A stretch of DNA of 64,000 bases from Nocardioides antri (GTDB taxonomy: Bacteria > Actinomycetota > Actinomycetes > Propionibacteriales > Nocardioidaceae): assembly GCF_008373765.1 (NCBI RefSeq), contig NZ_VUJW01000002.1, forward strand, positions 288,299-352,298, read 5' to 3'. Below the pieces are notes generated by a model, which was not told where the DNA came from, searched no databases, and saw nothing but the letters and a program-made list of their open reading frames with translations. The position numbers and the translations under genes were made by a program. Shown piece after piece: positions 33,953-41,948 of the stretch. The stretch's first letter is position 1; every line of letters starts with the position of its first letter.

Positions 33953-35895
33953 CGGTCTCGACGAGCAAGAGTCCCGCCACGCTGAAGCAGACCGAGCGGG
34001 TGGTCCAGGGGCCCGGCTTCGGTCGCGGCCCGATGGGCGGCGGGATGGTCGGCCAGAAGGCCCACGACTTCCGCGCCTCGGGGCGGCGCCTGCTCGGTCT
34101 GCTCCGGCCGGCGCGGTGGCGCGCGGTCGCCGTGCTCCTGCTGGCGGCGGGCAGCGTCGCCTCCGTCGCGGTCGGGCCGTGGCTGCTCGGCAAGGCGACG
34201 GACATCGTGTTCAACGGGTTCATCGCGTCGCGGGCGGACGACAGCCCGGCGTTCGCGGAGACGGCGTCGACGCTCGGCATCGAGCCCGGGCCGGGTGTCG
34301 ACTTCGACGCGGTCGGCCGGGTGCTGCTGCTCGTGCTGGTGATCTACGTCGTCGGTCAGGTGCTCGGCTGGCTGCAGGGCTGGCTCGTCAACGACGTGGT
34401 GCAGGAGACGGTCCGGCGGATGCGCTCGGACGTCGAGGACAAGATCCACCGGCTGCCGCTGGCCTACTTCGACCGGCAGCCGCGCGGTGAGCTGCTCAGC
34501 CGGGTCACCAACGACATCGACAACGTCGCGCAGAACCTCCAGCAGACGATGAGCCAGCTGCTGACCTCGCTCATGCTCGTCGTCGGCGTGCTCGGGATGA
34601 TGTTCTGGGTCTCGCCGCTGCTCGCGGTCATCGCGCTGGTCTCGGTGCCGCTCGCGATGATCGTGACCAGCCGCATCATGAAGCGCTCGCAGAAGCAGTT
34701 CATCAACCAGTGGCGGCAGACCGGGCGGCTCAACGGCCAGGTCGAGGAGGCCATCTCCGGCCACGCGCTGGTTACCGTGTTCGGTCGGCGCCGGGCCGTC
34801 GAGGCGGAGTTCGCCGAGGCGAACGAGGAGCTGTACCAGTCGTCGTACCGCGCGCAGTTCGTCAGCGGCCTGGTGATGCCCGTGATGATGCTGATCGGCA
34901 ACCTCAACTACGTCGTGATCGCCGTGGTCGGCGGCCTCCGGGTGACCAGCGGGTCGCTCACGCTGGGGGAGGTGCAGGCGTTCATCCAGTACTCCCGGAT
35001 GTACACCCAGCCGATCACCCAGATCGCCTCGATGGCCAACCTGCTGCAGTCGGGCGTCGCGTCGGCCGAGCGGGTCTTCGAGCTCCTCGACGCCGACGAG
35101 GAGGTGGCGGACGCCGCCGCTGGTCGAGAACCTTGCTCTGGCGACCGTCTCGAGACCACCGGTGAAGTGCGCTTCGAGGATGTCTCCTTCTCCTACGAGC
35201 CCGACGAGCCGCTCATCGAGGACCTCTCCCTCGTCGCGCGCCCGGGGGAGACGGTCGCGATCGTCGGTCCGACCGGCGCCGGCAAGACGACGCTGGTCAA
35301 CCTGATCATGCGGTTCTACGAGCTCGACGCCGGCCGGATCACGCTCGACGGCGTGGACATCACGGCGATGCCGCGCGCCGACCTGCGCAGCCGGATCGGC
35401 ATGGTGCTCCAGGACACCTGGCTGTTCGAGGGCACGATCCGCGACAACATCGCCTACGGCCGCCCGGGGGCGAGCGAGGAGGAGATCCGCGAGGCCGCGC
35501 AGGCGACGTACGTCGACCGCTTCGTCCACTCGCTGCCCGAGGGCTACGACACCCGGGTGGACGACGAGGGCTCGAACCTGTCCGCGGGCGAGCGACAGCT
35601 GATCACCATCGCGCGGGCGTTCCTGGCCCGGCCGGCGCTGCTGATCCTCGACGAGGCGACGTCGTCGGTCGACACCCGCACCGAGCTGCTTTTGCAGCAG
35701 GCGATGGCGGCGCTGCGCACGGACCGCACGTCGTTCGTCATCGCCCACCGGCTCTCCACGATCCGCGACGCGGACCTGATCCTCGTCATGGAGCACGGCC
35801 GGATCGTGGAGCAGGGCGGTCACGCCGAGCTGCTCGAGCGCAGTGGTCCGTTCGCCCGGTTGCACGCGGCCCAGTTCGCCGCCGTAGCGGTCTGA
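33949..35895 (+). CDS. Heterodimeric ABC exporter, subunit with consensus ATP site
   Basis: 648 aa. An N-terminal cytoplasmic tail of about 55 residues with FGRGPMGGGMVGQKAHD leads into six spans, then the ATPase with Walker A GPTGAGKTTLVNLIMR, signature NLSAGERQLITIAR, Walker B LLILDEATSSVD (catalytic Glu present) and H-loop VIAHRLSTI. It complements the degenerate partner. A linker insertion near residues 390-403 (GREPCSGDRLETTG) is encoded by a copy of a TGGTCGAG/CTCGAGACC repeat at 35121-35160. Translationally coupled to the first subunit by ATGA. Confidence 0.92.
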   Translation: MTVSTSKSPATLKQTERVVQGPGFGRGPMGGGMVGQKAHDFRASGRRLLGLLRPARWRAVAVLLLAAGSVASVAVGPWLLGKATDIVFNGFIASRADDSPAFAETASTLGIEPGPGVDFDAVGRVLLLVLVIYVVGQVLGWLQGWLVNDVVQETVRRMRSDVEDKIHRLPLAYFDRQPRGELLSRVTNDIDNVAQNLQQTMSQLLTSLMLVVGVLGMMFWVSPLLAVIALVSVPLAMIVTSRIMKRSQKQFINQWRQTGRLNGQVEEAISGHALVTVFGRRRAVEAEFAEANEELYQSSYRAQFVSGLVMPVMMLIGNLNYVVIAVVGGLRVTSGSLTLGEVQAFIQYSRMYTQPITQIASMANLLQSGVASAERVFELLDADEEVADAAAGREPCSGDRLETTGEVRFEDVSFSYEPDEPLIEDLSLVARPGETVAIVGPTGAGKTTLVNLIMRFYELDAGRITLDGVDITAMPRADLRSRIGMVLQDTWLFEGTIRDNIAYGRPGASEEEIREAAQATYVDRFVHSLPEGYDTRVDDEGSNLSAGERQLITIARAFLARPALLILDEATSSVDTRTELLLQQAMAALRTDRTSFVIAHRLSTIRDADLILVMEHGRIVEQGGHAELLERSGPFARLHAAQFAAVAV

Positions 35896-35918
35896 CGGAA
35901 CCCGGCGGAAATATTGCG

Positions 35919-35948
35919 TTGTGCCTCTTTGGGGTGCCGACCTACCGT
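35919..35948 (+). promoter_or_regulatory. Probable promoter of the leader-methyltransferase unit
   Basis: TTGTGC (35919-35924) and TACCGT (35943-35948) are separated by 18 bases, acceptable for an actinobacterial housekeeping promoter, and would start transcription near 35955, a few bases before the extended Shine-Dalgarno of the leader ORF. No other promoter-like pair lies between the ABC stop at 35895 and the leader. Confidence 0.5.
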
Positions 35949-35954
35949 GGTCGC

Positions 35955-36163
35955 ACACGAGAAAGGAGGTGATCCGAGGAATGAGTTCCTATAGGACGCG
36001 TGAGGTGGTTGCCGGTTAGGCGACCCCAGCGACGGGGTGGGATCACCCCGATCTCTGATGCCGGGCTGCCGGCCAATCCACAGCAGCCACCCGACCCGCA
36101 GGCGAACCGGGCACGTCCCCCGGTGCGGTCCTCACGGACCACGCCTGCGGGTCGCTCCTTTTT
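35955..36163 (+). ncRNA. Structured 5' leader / attenuator before methyltransferase gene
   Basis: About 210 bases of predicted leader RNA. In order: a perfect SD (35960-35975); a 12-codon ORF; a hairpin GGTTGCC/GGCGACC across its stop (36007-36025); competing stems ACCCC/GGGGT (36023-36038) and GGGGTG/CACCCC (36034-36049); a small GCCGG/CCGGC hairpin (36060-36073). The last part is a terminator-like three-way junction. Its outer 12-bp stem GACCCGCAGGCG/CGCCTGCGGGTC (36093-36104, 36142-36153) encloses hairpins ACCGGG/CCCGGT and GGTCC/GGACC, and TTTTT follows at 36159-36163. GGATCACC at 36040-36047 can pair with the SD. Layout implies translation-dependent attenuation. Mechanism is inference; I recognise no named RNA family. 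Confidence 0.7.
35981..36019 (+). CDS. 12-residue leader peptide MSSYRTREVVAG
   Basis: ATG at 35981, stop TAG at 36017-36019. It is preceded by AGAAAGGAGGTGATCC at 35960-35975, the exact reverse complement of the last 16 bases of typical actinobacterial 16S rRNA, with 10 bases from the GGAGGT core to the ATG. That is far stronger than any other ribosome binding site in the window, so initiation here should be very efficient. The stop codon lies in the loop of a hairpin, as expected if ribosome position controls folding. Peptide sequence gives no obvious amino-acid sensor (no run of one residue). Confidence 0.65.
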   Translation: MSSYRTREVVAG

Positions 36164-36213
36164 GGCGAGCTGGTCGCGGGCAACCTCGGGGTCGCTCGCG
36201 CGTCTGGAGGGGT

Positions 36214-36945
36214 GTGTTCTTCGACGACTACCCCGCCTTCTACGAGTCCAGCAGGACGGCGGCGTTCCCCCGCCGGCTCGACCTGCGCCACCAGGCCATG
36301 ATCGAGGCGAACCGCGACATCCTGGCCGGCGCCCGCGTCCTGGATCTCGCGAGCCACGACGGCCGCTGGTCCTTCGCAGCGCTGAAAGCAGGTGCGGAGC
36401 ACGTGATCGGCGTCGAGGCCCGCGCTTCGCTGGTCGACCACGCGAACCGGCTGTTCGAGCAGTACGGCGTGCCGCCGGAGAGCTACCAGTTCCGGCAGGG
36501 CGACATGTTCCGCGTGCTCCAGGAGGGCGAGTTCGACGTCGACGTGGTGCTCTGCCTCGGGTTCGTCTACCACACGCTGCGGTACGGCGAGCTGTTCCGC
36601 GGGATCGCCGAGGTGGGGGCGGAGTACTGCATTCTCGACACCAAGGTCTTCCCGAGCGAGGAACCCCTCGTGCGGGTCCTCACCAACCGGACGGCGGTGC
36701 AGGGGCACGCCGCCAAGGACGATCTCTCCCAGGGCGGCCGGGCGCTGGCCGGGTATCCGTCGGTGCCCGCGCTCGAGGTGATGCTCGACGTCTACGACTT
36801 CGACATCGAGGAGCAGTTCGACTGGGCAGACCTGCTGGCCACCCTTCCCGAGCCACTGCGGGCCGTGCGGGGCTACGCCACCGGGAACCGGGTGACGCTG
36901 CGCTGCCGGTCGCGGCGTCCGCACGTAGTTGACCTGGACAACTAG
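36214..36945 (+). CDS. Class I SAM-dependent methyltransferase under leader control
   Basis: 243 aa. SAM-binding motif I is VLDLASHDGRWSFAALKAGA near residues 44-63, motif II VIGVEARASLVDHA, then GDMFRVL and VVLCLGFVYHTLRYGELF. GTG 36214 follows GGAGG at 36206-36210 (short spacing); the frame is open further upstream but runs through the terminator structure. The family does not look like Erm or KsgA; target unknown. The leader attenuator suggests its expression answers to translation status, so an RNA or antibiotic-related target is a reasonable guess only. Its last 20 bases contain a MarR-type operator. Confidence 0.75.
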   Translation: MFFDDYPAFYESSRTAAFPRRLDLRHQAMIEANRDILAGARVLDLASHDGRWSFAALKAGAEHVIGVEARASLVDHANRLFEQYGVPPESYQFRQGDMFRVLQEGEFDVDVVLCLGFVYHTLRYGELFRGIAEVGAEYCILDTKVFPSEEPLVRVLTNRTAVQGHAAKDDLSQGGRALAGYPSVPALEVMLDVYDFDIEEQFDWADLLATLPEPLRAVRGYATGNRVTLRCRSRRPHVVDLDN

Positions 36946-36973
36946 CTGGCCATAAAGTTGACCTCGACAACCA
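36926..36973. promoter_or_regulatory. Two tandem MarR-type operators
   Basis: Two 19-base near-palindromes, TAGTTGACCTGGACAACTA at 36926-36944 and AAGTTGACCTCGACAACCA at 36955-36973, share GTTGACCTSGACAAC and are centred 29 bases apart, about three helical turns. The first covers the end and stop codon of the methyltransferase gene; the second lies 24 bases before the MFS start at 36998. A MarR gene follows the transporter, so these are its likely binding sites. Confidence 0.82.
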
Positions 36974-36997
36974 ATCGAGGGAAACCGAGGCTGCCGC

Positions 36998-38587
36998 GTG
37001 ACCCAGGCACCCACCGCCGAGCAGACCGGCCGGATGTCGCACCGCGAGGTCATGGAGGCGCTCACCGGCCTGCTGCTCGCGATGTTCGTCGCGATGCTGT
37101 CGAGCACGGTCGTCACCAACGCGCTGCCGGCCATCGTCACCGACCTCCACGGGAGCCAGACCGGCTACACCTGGGTCGTCGTCGCAACCCTGCTGACGAT
37201 GACGGCGACCACCCCGATCTGGGGCAAGCTCGCCGACCTCACCAGCAAGAAGCTGCTCGTCCAGGCGGCGCTGGTCATCTACTCGGCCGGGTCTCTGGTC
37301 GCGGCGTTCGCGCCCGACATGGGCGTCCTGATCGGCGCTCGCGCGATCCAGGGCCTGGGTATCGGCGGCCTCACCGCGCTGGTCCAGGTCGTCATCGCGT
37401 CGATGGTGTCGCCGCGCGAGCGCGGTCGCTACAGCGGCTACATCGGCGCGGTTTTCGCCACCGCCACGGTGAGCGGGCCGTTGCTGGGAGGCCTCGTCGT
37501 CGACAGCCCGCTCGGCTGGCGGGGCTGCTTCTTCGTGGGCCTGCCGATCGCGGCGCTCGCCTTCGTCGTGCTCCAGAAGACGCTGCACCTGCCGGTCGTC
37601 CGCCGCGACGACGTGTCGATCGACTACGCCGGCGCCACGCTGGTCATGGCCGGGGTCAGCGTGATCCTGGTCTGGGTCTCCCTCGCCGGCACGGACTTCG
37701 GGTGGCTCTCAGGGACCACGGCGCTGATGGTCGGTGGCGGACTCTTGCTCGTCTCAGCGGCGGTGTACGTCGAGGCGCGGGTCGCTGCCGAGCCGATCAT
37801 CCCGCTCCGGCTGTTCAGGAACCGGACCATCGCGCTCGCGACCGTCGCCTCGGTGATGGTCGGTGTGGCGATGTTCGGCGCGACGGTCTACCTCGGCCAG
37901 TACTTCCAGCTCGCCCGCGGCATGTCGCCCACCGAGGCCGGCCTGATGTCGATCGCGATGGTCGGCGGCCTGCTCGTGTCGAGCACGGTGACCGGGCGGC
38001 TCATCACCTCGACCGGGCTGTGGAAGCGCTACCTCGTCGGCGGGACCGTCCTGGTGATCGTCGGCATGGTCCTGCTGGGGACGATCGACGCCCGCACGCC
38101 GCTCGTGGTCGTCACCGGCTACATGCTGGTGGTCGGCCTCGGCATCGGCGCGACGATGCAGAACCTCGTGCTGGCCGTCCAGAACACCGCCGATCCGCAG
38201 GACCTCGGCGCCGCGAGCTCAGTCGTCGCGTTCTGCCGCTCGATGGGCGGCTCGATCGGCGTCTCCGCATTCGGCGCGGTGCTCGCCCACCAGGTCGCCG
38301 ACGACGCCAAGGCCGGCATCACGCGCCTCGCCTCCGGCGGCGGCCTCACCCCGGCGGAGCTGCGCGGGCTCGACCACGACCACGGCGCGATCCCCGACCT
38401 CGCCGAGCTCCCGTCGCCCGTCCGTGTCGTCTACGAGACCGCGTTCGGCGACGCGACCGGCCACGTCTTCCTGATCGCAGTGCCCCTGGTCGTGATCGCC
38501 CTGGTCTGCGTCCTCCTCATCGAGGAGGTCCCGCTGCGGACCACCACCGGCGAGGTGGAGCCGGTCGGGGAGGATGTCGTCCCGTGA
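36998..38587 (+). CDS. MFS drug transporter, DHA2 (14-span) family
   Basis: 529 aa with about 14 predicted spans. The first span ends with VAMLSSTVVTNALPAIVTDL, motif C-like GAVFATATVSGPLLGGLVVD follows span 5, and motif A-like WGKLADLTSKKLL lies between spans 2 and 3. This matches EmrB/QacA-type proton-coupled drug exporters. GTG at 36998. The downstream MarR gene overlaps its stop by GTGA and twin operators lie upstream, so this is an inducible efflux operon. Specific drug not predictable. Confidence 0.93.
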   Translation: MTQAPTAEQTGRMSHREVMEALTGLLLAMFVAMLSSTVVTNALPAIVTDLHGSQTGYTWVVVATLLTMTATTPIWGKLADLTSKKLLVQAALVIYSAGSLVAAFAPDMGVLIGARAIQGLGIGGLTALVQVVIASMVSPRERGRYSGYIGAVFATATVSGPLLGGLVVDSPLGWRGCFFVGLPIAALAFVVLQKTLHLPVVRRDDVSIDYAGATLVMAGVSVILVWVSLAGTDFGWLSGTTALMVGGGLLLVSAAVYVEARVAAEPIIPLRLFRNRTIALATVASVMVGVAMFGATVYLGQYFQLARGMSPTEAGLMSIAMVGGLLVSSTVTGRLITSTGLWKRYLVGGTVLVIVGMVLLGTIDARTPLVVVTGYMLVVGLGIGATMQNLVLAVQNTADPQDLGAASSVVAFCRSMGGSIGVSAFGAVLAHQVADDAKAGITRLASGGGLTPAELRGLDHDHGAIPDLAELPSPVRVVYETAFGDATGHVFLIAVPLVVIALVCVLLIEEVPLRTTTGEVEPVGEDVVP

Positions 38588-39024
38588 CCAGTCGTCCCGA
38601 GGCCCTCCGCGAGCTCGAGCGCGAGGTCGGGGTGATGATGCGGCGGGTACGCCGGGTGATCGCCGAGCGCGCCCACGCGGTGCACCCGGAGCTGCAGTCG
38701 TCGTCGTACCTCATGCTCGGCTACCTGCTCGACCAGGGACCGCTGCGCGCCTCCGCGCTGTGCGCGGTCTTCGACGTCGACAAGGGCGCGATCAGCCGCC
38801 AGGTGCAGCACCTCGTCGACCTCGGCCTCGTCGACCGCACGCGCGACCCGGCCGACGGCAGGGCGACCCTGATCAGCGTCAGCGAGGAGGGCGCGCGGCG
38901 CATCCACGACGTCGTCGAGCCCCGCCGGAAGTGGTACGACGAGCGCCTCGGCGACTGGACGGCCGACGAGATCCTCGACTTCGCCGCCACCCTGAGTCGT
39001 TACAACGAGGCGCTCGGCGGCTGA
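38584..39024 (+). CDS. MarR family transcriptional regulator
   Basis: 146 aa winged-helix protein. Features: MLGYLLDQGPLRASALCAVF, recognition helix DKGAISRQVQHLVDLGLV, wing RTRDPADGRATLISVSEEG, and helical dimerisation ends. It overlaps the transporter stop (GTGA at 38584), is co-expressed with it and probably represses the operon via the operators at 36926-36973. Inducer unknown. Confidence 0.92.
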   Translation: MTSRPEALRELEREVGVMMRRVRRVIAERAHAVHPELQSSSYLMLGYLLDQGPLRASALCAVFDVDKGAISRQVQHLVDLGLVDRTRDPADGRATLISVSEEGARRIHDVVEPRRKWYDERLGDWTADEILDFAATLSRYNEALGG

Positions 39025-39054
39025 GTCGTTCCGGGACCCTCAGAACCCGCGCCC

Positions 39055-39774
39055 TCAGAAGGTGTCGGGGTCGACGGTGATCCACACGTGCTCGGCGGTC
39101 GCGCGGAGGCCGCCGTCGTAGTCGTAGAGCGACGAGGCCGTGAACGTCTTGCGGCCCTCGCCCCCGCGCACCTCGCCCACGACCACGTAGTGCTCGCCCG
39201 TGACCGGCAGGTGGTCGATCCGGAGCGTCATCGTCCCGAGCACCATCGGCCGCTCGTCGACGTCGCTCGCCCAGGCGCCGGGGCAGTCGAGCGCCGCCCA
39301 GGTGATGGGCACGCTCACGTCGTACGGCGTCCACGTGGCGGCCACCAGCGCGTCGGAGCGGGCGACGGGGCCGGCGAAGATCCGCAGCCCCTCGCCCTCG
39401 GGGCGGTCCGGCCCGCACGTGAAGCACGAGGGGAACGGGTGGTCGCGGTGGCCCCGGTAGCGGGTCTCCGCATCGGCGGCCGCCGACATCGACACCGGCG
39501 GGACCGGTGTCGGGTCGGTCTCGGCGAGCCGGGCCTCGGCGACGGTGCGGCCGTCGATGGAGGCCGCGATCCCGGTCTCCGTCGGGGTCACGTCGAGCGG
39601 GGTGTCGAGGGGCGGCGGGAGCCGGAGCGCGACCGTGACCGGTCGACCGGGGTGGTCGTCGGCCAGCCGCTCGGCCAGTCGCTCGGCCAGGGCGCCGGCG
39701 GTCCAGCCGCCGTTGCCGGACCTCGGAGGACCGTGGAAGCGGCTCGGCACGACGAGCGGTGCGGAGGGGGGCAT
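39055..39774 (-). CDS. Hotdog-fold thioesterase-like protein
   Basis: 239 aa. The N-terminal half has RFHGPPRSGNGGWTAGALAE, reminiscent of the first hotdog strand-helix of acyl-CoA thioesterases. The middle carries PFPSCFTCGPDRPEGEGLRI, a cysteine-containing motif I associate with thioesterase-superfamily proteins of actinobacteria, and the C-terminal half has MTLRIDHLPVTGEHYVVVGE. A double-hotdog fold is likely, catalysis unproven. ATG 39774 is chosen because the family-like sequence starts here; CAGGCT lies 7 bases upstream. Divergent from the IdeR gene. Confidence 0.65.
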   Translation of the reverse strand: MPPSAPLVVPSRFHGPPRSGNGGWTAGALAERLAERLADDHPGRPVTVALRLPPPLDTPLDVTPTETGIAASIDGRTVAEARLAETDPTPVPPVSMSAAADAETRYRGHRDHPFPSCFTCGPDRPEGEGLRIFAGPVARSDALVAATWTPYDVSVPITWAALDCPGAWASDVDERPMVLGTMTLRIDHLPVTGEHYVVVGEVRGGEGRKTFTASSLYDYDGGLRATAEHVWITVDPDTF

Positions 39775-39841
39775 GACGTAGAGCCTGCCAAACAAAGTCG
39801 CTGGCGTGCGGTTGGTGGGCGCCATGGGAGAGGATGTGCGG

Positions 39842-40528
39842 GTGAGCGACCTGATCGACACCACCGAGATGTACCTCCGCACGATCTACGAGCTGGTCGA
39901 GGAGGGCATCGTGCCGCTGCGGGCACGGATCGCCGAGCGCCTGCACCAGAGCGGTCCCACGGTGTCGCAGACGGTCGCCCGGATGGAGCGTGACGGCCTC
40001 CTGACCGTCGAGGGCGACCGCCACCTCGAGCTCACCGAGGAGGGCCAGCGCCTCGCCACCCGGGTCATGCGCAAGCACCGGCTCGCCGAGCGGCTGCTGA
40101 CCGACGTCATCGGCCTCGACTGGGAGCTCGTCCACGAGGAGGCGTGCCGCTGGGAACACGTCATCTCCGAGACCGTCGAGCGGCGGCTCCTCGAGCTGCT
40201 CGACCACCCGACCGAGTCGCCCTACGGCAACCCGATCCCGGGCCTCGCCGAGCTCGGCCAGGAGAGCGTCGGCGAGGAGTTCATGTCCGACGTCGAGCCG
40301 CTCTCCAAGGCCGCCGGCGAGGAGTCGAGCCGCGCCCTGGTCCGCCGGATCTCCGAGGAGATGCAGAAGGACGAGGCGCTGATGAGCGCGATGCGCCGGG
40401 TCGGTGCCCTGCCGGACAAGACGATCACGATCCAGGCAACGGCCGACGGCGTTCTCGTCGGCTCCGGTGGGGAGACCGCCGAGATCTTCCCCGAGGCCGC
40501 GGACCACATCTTCGTCAAGCGCCTCTGA
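39842..40528 (+). CDS. ideR: DtxR/IdeR family metal-dependent repressor
   Basis: 228 aa iron-dependent regulator, same length as IdeR (230). Starts [21 protein letters not shown]; helix-turn-helix [20 protein letters not shown]. Metal ligands are conserved by position: Met10-like in TTEMYL, His and Glu in [10 protein letters not shown], and His, Cys, Glu and His in [14 protein letters not shown]-terminal SH3-like domain ends [23 protein letters not shown] 39842 preceded by GAGAGGA at 39830-39836. It controls iron uptake and storage genes elsewhere; none is adjacent here. Overlaps the convergent sirtuin gene by 14 bases. Confidence 0.9.
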   Translation: MSDLIDTTEMYLRTIYELVEEGIVPLRARIAERLHQSGPTVSQTVARMERDGLLTVEGDRHLELTEEGQRLATRVMRKHRLAERLLTDVIGLDWELVHEEACRWEHVISETVERRLLELLDHPTESPYGNPIPGLAELGQESVGEEFMSDVEPLSKAAGEESSRALVRRISEEMQKDEALMSAMRRVGALPDKTITIQATADGVLVGSGGETAEIFPEAADHIFVKRL

Positions 40529-41354
40529 GTCGCCGCGCTGCCAGCTCCGGCAGCCAGTCGGAGGTCCCCGCGTCGACCTTGTACGACGCCAGCTCGTCCC
40601 CGCGCGTCGGGCCGCGGTTGACGATCACGACGGGCACGCCGAGCTTGGCCGCGCGCCGTACGAACCGGAGTCCGCTCATCACGGTGAGGCTCGACCCGGC
40701 GACGAGCAGCGCACCCCCGCAGCCGGCCAGCGCCTCGACCGCGGCGTAGCAGCGCTCGACCCGCGCCGGGGGGACGTTCTCGCCGAAGAACACGACGTCC
40801 GGCTTGAGCGCGCCGCCGCAGGTCGGGCACGCGGGGACGACGAAGTCGTCGGTGTCGTCGAGGTCGACGTCGCCGTCGGGCCGGCTGGCGACGGCCGCGT
40901 GCCGTTCGACCCAACCGGGGTTGAGCTCGGCCAGCCGCTGCTGCAGGGAGGCGCGGGCCGTCGTACTCCTGCAGGACAGGCACACCACGTCGGCGATCCG
41001 GCCGTGCAGCGCCACCAGTCGCGGCGTGCCCGCCGCCTCGTGGAGGCCGTCGACGTTCTGGGTGATCACCAGGTCCGCGCCGAGCGCGGCGACCGCGCGG
41101 TGGCCGGCGTTCGGCTGCGCCCGCCGCATCCGCGACCACCCGAGGTGGGAGCGCGCCCAGTAGCGCTGCTGGGCCGCCAGGCCCGAAACGAACTCCTGGT
41201 AGGTCATCGGCATCCGCGCCGGCGCCCCGGGCCCGCGGTAGTCCGGGATGCCCGAGTCGGTCGACAGACCCGCCCCGGTCAGTGCCACCAGCGGGCGGTC
41301 CGCGCACACGGCGAGCGCCTCCGCTGCCGCGGTGGTCGCCGGTGCCGTCGTCAC
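40515..41354 (-). CDS. NAD-dependent protein deacylase (sirtuin)
   Basis: 279 aa Sir2 family. NAD-binding [17 protein letters not shown] near 27-43, catalytic [12 protein letters not shown] then [13 protein letters not shown] with active His, zinc cysteines CLSC and CPTC, and [13 protein letters not shown]. It lacks the Ala-Tyr-Arg pair of SirT5-like desuccinylases as far as I can see. GTG at 41354 is 7 bases after TACTCT (minus strand, 41367-41362), a leaderless arrangement. Product O-acetyl-ADP-ribose could feed the macrodomain enzyme at 18491-19000, though they are not linked. Confidence 0.93.
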   Translation of the reverse strand: MTTAPATTAAAEALAVCADRPLVALTGAGLSTDSGIPDYRGPGAPARMPMTYQEFVSGLAAQQRYWARSHLGWSRMRRAQPNAGHRAVAALGADLVITQNVDGLHEAAGTPRLVALHGRIADVVCLSCRSTTARASLQQRLAELNPGWVERHAAVASRPDGDVDLDDTDDFVVPACPTCGGALKPDVVFFGENVPPARVERCYAAVEALAGCGGALLVAGSSLTVMSGLRFVRRAAKLGVPVVIVNRGPTRGDELASYKVDAGTSDWLPELAARRLRGA

Positions 41355-41375
41355 GGCAGCAAGAGTACGGGCCGG

Positions 41376-41939
41376 TCAGTCCTCGATGAGGGGCACGAAC
41401 AGATAGCGCCCGTGCTTCTCCACGACCGGCCCCTCCGGGCTCAGCACCACGCGGTGCATGACGCCGTCCACCGGCAGGACCAGGACGCCTCCGATCACCA
41501 GCTGCTCGAGCAGCTGGTGCGGGACGGCCCCGGCCGCTGCTGACACCAGCACCCGGTCGTACGGCGACCCCGCTGGCCAGCCGAGCACCCGCGGCTCCGC
41601 CTCGTGCACCTCGGCGTTCGGGTACCGGTCGCCCAGGCTGGCGCGGCTCGCCTCCACCAGCTGCGGGATCCGCTCGACACCGACGACCGAGCCGGTGGGG
41701 CCGACCAGGTGCGCGAGCAGGGCGGTGGTCCAGCCCGAGCCGGAGCCGACGTCGAGCACCCGGTCACCGGGCTGCGGGTCCAGCAGCGCGAGCATGTTGC
41801 GCACGGTGGTCGGCTGGCTGTTGGTGACGCCGTACCCGATGTCGAGCGCCTGGTCGAGGTCGGCGTAGCGGTGCTGCCGTGCGGGGAGGAAGTCGCGGCG
41901 GGGGACCGCCGCGAACGCCTCCTCGAGCCGAGAGCTCAT
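41376..41939 (-). CDS. pcm: Protein-L-isoaspartate O-methyltransferase
   Basis: 187 aa, repairs isoaspartyl damage in proteins by SAM-dependent methylation. The substrate loop GYGVTNSQPTTVRNMLALLD is followed by SAM motif RVLDVGSGSGWTTALLAHLV, GVERIPQLVEASR and VLVSAAAGAVPHQLLEQL. The N-terminus is shorter than in E. coli Pcm but the methyltransferase core is complete. Followed after 9 bases (upstream side) by the DUF2277 gene on the same strand. Confidence 0.85.
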   Translation of the reverse strand: MSSRLEEAFAAVPRRDFLPARQHRYADLDQALDIGYGVTNSQPTTVRNMLALLDPQPGDRVLDVGSGSGWTTALLAHLVGPTGSVVGVERIPQLVEASRASLGDRYPNAEVHEAEPRVLGWPAGSPYDRVLVSAAAGAVPHQLLEQLVIGGVLVLPVDGVMHRVVLSPEGPVVEKHGRYLFVPLIED

Positions 41940-41948
41940 GAGGACCGA

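Noticed and set aside
36040-36047. GGATCACC as a fragment of a 16S rRNA gene
   Set aside because: Only 8 bases match and the flanks are unrelated; it is better explained as an internal anti-SD mimic in the leader.
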